This document shows positions 6,577-6,723 of a stretch of DNA of 6,723 bases, in pieces. The stretch is from NCBI GenBank assembly GCA_900770705.1, contig CAAGLF010000004.1, forward strand, positions 1 to 6,723, written 5' to 3'. The number at the start of each line of letters is the position of its first letter. The first letter of the stretch is position 1. The notes below the pieces were generated by a model. The model saw only the letters and a program-made list of their open reading frames with translations, had not been told where the DNA came from and ran no database searches. Position numbers and translations under genes: made by a program. Source of the DNA: Bacteroidaceae bacterium (GTDB lineage Bacteria > Bacteroidota > Bacteroidia > Bacteroidales > Bacteroidaceae).

Positions 6577-6653
6577 TTGGGCCTGGTCCGTTGCAGGGAG
6601 AAGCAGGTGGCCGTCCGTCCGGTGTATTGCCGCGTCAGGCCACACTACGCCGG

Positions 6654-6690
6654 CGAAGATACGAAAAAAATCCGCCCGCCGGAAGTTTTC
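6654..6690 (-). promoter_or_regulatory. Candidate Bacteroides-type promoter for the 7TM-HD gene
   Basis: On the - strand the sequence TTTTTTTCGTATCTTCGCC contains TATCTTCG (6661-6654), one base away from the Bacteroides sigma-ABfr -7 consensus TAnnTTTG, with a T run directly before it. A good -33 TTTG box is not visible at the expected distance (TTCC is found there). Transcription from here would give a leader of about 190 bases that includes the tandem repeat array. This is the best promoter-like site in the region, but it is supported by only one box. Confidence 0.4.
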
Positions 6691-6723
6691 CGCCCCGCCA
6701 CTCCCGCCGGAGGCCGAAAAAGG

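Noticed and set aside
6658..6723. A further copy of the palindromic element at the window end (CCGGAAGTTTTCCG region)
   Set aside because: Only about ten bases resemble the element's end and the window stops before the other half could be judged.

Overview
The window looks like a chromosomal core-gene region of a GC-rich member of the Bacteroidales (phylum Bacteroidota). The evidence is the gene set and order (rpoN, a PAP2-like membrane protein, purE, the long form of ispG, then a converging 7TM-HD phosphohydrolase gene), the absence of Shine-Dalgarno sequences before the start codons, and a promoter-like -7 box of the Bacteroides type. Genus cannot be decided from the sequence alone. I see no phage, transposase, CRISPR, tRNA or rRNA gene.

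Layout. Positions 2-844 (+) hold the C-terminal 280 residues of the sigma-54 factor RpoN, whose start lies outside the window. After 42 bases comes a 207-residue polytopic membrane protein (887-1510, +) related to PAP2 phosphatases but lacking the usual catalytic residues. After another 37 bases comes purE (1548-2054, +). The tight spacing suggests rpoN, the membrane protein and purE are co-transcribed. A 144-base gap then separates purE from ispG (2199-4115, +), a 638-residue enzyme of the long type with an inserted domain. On the opposite strand, 6457-4313, lies a 714-residue membrane protein with a periplasmic domain, a 7TM block and a cytoplasmic HD domain (PgpH-like, probable cyclic di-AMP phosphodiesterase). 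About 266 bases of non-coding sequence lie upstream of it, up to the window edge.

The genes are mostly housekeeping: purine synthesis (PurE), isoprenoid precursor synthesis by the MEP pathway (IspG), sigma-54 transcription, and probably cyclic dinucleotide turnover. They do not form one pathway.

The most unusual signal is non-coding. Each of the three larger intergenic gaps (2064-2128, 4172-4236, 6476-6538) carries a version of one 63-65 base palindromic element built from two head-to-head copies of a motif with a GGCC core flanked by A/T runs. The central copy is a perfect 27-bp inverted repeat with an 11-base loop, sitting exactly between the convergent genes where it can act as a two-way terminator. 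The third copy lies in the leader of the 7TM-HD gene, and its right half is repeated three times with an exact 21-base period. This looks like a dispersed repeat family in the host genome, possibly adapted for termination or leader control.
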